This document shows, piece after piece, positions 63,555 through 64,000 of a stretch of 64,000 nt of DNA. The stretch comes from Methylosinus sp. PW1. GTDB taxonomy: Bacteria > Pseudomonadota > Alphaproteobacteria > Rhizobiales > Beijerinckiaceae. The position numbers and the translations under genes are program-made. The DNA lies in contig NZ_JQNK01000002.1 of assembly GCF_000745215.1 (NCBI RefSeq), forward strand, positions 62,001 to 126,000. Direction: 5' to 3'. Position 1 is the first letter of the stretch. The number at the start of each line of letters is the position of its first letter. The notes beneath the pieces were generated by a model. The model did no database searches. It was not told where the DNA came from and worked only from the letters and a program-made list of their open reading frames with translations.

Positions 63555-64000
63555 TCATTGCGCCACGACGGCGACGATGCGCGCCGGCCCGCCGGTGCCG
63601 CCGGAAATCTTCATCGGCAGAGCGAAGACCACCGCGCCGGTCGCCGGCAATTTGTCGAGATTGTCGAGATTCTCGAGCCCGGCGGCGTCGGCGCCGGCGA
63701 CGATGCGATGCACAAGAAAATCCTGCGACGGGCCATGGTCCACGCTCGCCGTGTCTATGCCGATGAGCTTGGCGCGGCGATCGACGACGAGCAGCGCCGC
63801 CGCCTGCGCGCCATAGCCGGGGAAATGCAGATGTGTGGCGTCGCCGGGCGCATCATCGCCGAGATAGGCCTTGCGGTCGCTCCAGCGCGCGCTCCAGCCG
63901 GTGCGCAGCAGCACGATGGCGCCTTGCGGAATGCGCCCATGCGCGTCCTCCCATTCGGCGATGTCTTCCGGCGTCAGCAAGTAATCGGGATCGGCGGCGG
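63555..64000 (-). CDS. Cyclase/kynurenine formamidase-like protein (partial)
   Basis: The C-terminal part of a PF04199-type metal-dependent hydrolase; the 5' end is outside the window. It reads YLLTPEDIAEWEDAHGRIPQGAIVLLRTGWSARWSD, then FPGYGAQAAALLVVDRRAKLIGIDTASVDHGPSQDFLVHRIV and LPATGAVVFALPMKISGGTGGPARIVAVV, the usual cyclase blocks. The N-terminal metal-binding HxGTHxD motif would lie beyond the edge. It is convergent with bphO, and its substrate is unknown. Confidence 0.85.
   Translation of the reverse strand, partial: AADPDYLLTPEDIAEWEDAHGRIPQGAIVLLRTGWSARWSDRKAYLGDDAPGDATHLHFPGYGAQAAALLVVDRRAKLIGIDTASVDHGPSQDFLVHRIVAGADAAGLENLDNLDKLPATGAVVFALPMKISGGTGGPARIVAVVAQ

Overview
The window is GC-rich (about 65-70% by eye) and reads as a chromosome segment of an alphaproteobacterium, most likely of the order Hyphomicrobiales (Rhizobiales). 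The evidence is a complete nuoA-N operon followed by birA, an RNase J gene, mce and a DUF1467 gene, an ATP12 chaperone gene, a GTTC-N7-GTTC LexA box before ssb, and a bacteriophytochrome fused to an HWE-type kinase. I cannot fix the genus from sequence alone.

Layout. Positions 1-3035 are the end of a prophage or phage satellite (HNH, small and large terminase, one unknown gene, then a repeat-rich arm) abutting the 3' end of tRNA-Arg(CCG). Positions 3036-24362 are core genome: a PilZ protein, fluoride channel crcB, an RluC-type pseudouridine synthase, ATP12, all 14 complex I genes, biotin ligase, RNase J, methylmalonyl-CoA epimerase and a small membrane protein.

Positions 24439-38145 are a 13.7-kb integrated island in tRNA-Lys(TTT), bounded by a perfect 47-bp direct repeat. 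It carries a tyrosine integrase, an AlpA-like regulator, a primase-helicase with an 11-bp-phased repeat array, an outer-membrane protein, a four-ORF cargo cluster led by a TIGR04255 protein, and a nested serine-recombinase transposon. No capsid gene is visible, so the backbone looks like a P4-type satellite or integrative plasmid. The TIGR04255 cluster is my best candidate for an undescribed system.

Positions 38146-64000 are core and accessory chromosome: a protein with the conserved block of plant IQM proteins, SOS-controlled ssb, a YgiQ radical SAM protein, an eroded sulfide-response locus (ArsR regulator plus broken peroxiredoxin, sulfide:quinone reductase and TauE genes), an mdtABC-type RND pump, GTP cyclohydrolase II, an arylsulfotransferase with acylphosphatase, a periplasmic metallo-beta-lactamase-fold hydrolase, folD, a Rieske protein, an SRPBCC protein, and a phytochrome kinase with its heme oxygenase. 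A cyclase gene runs off the right edge.
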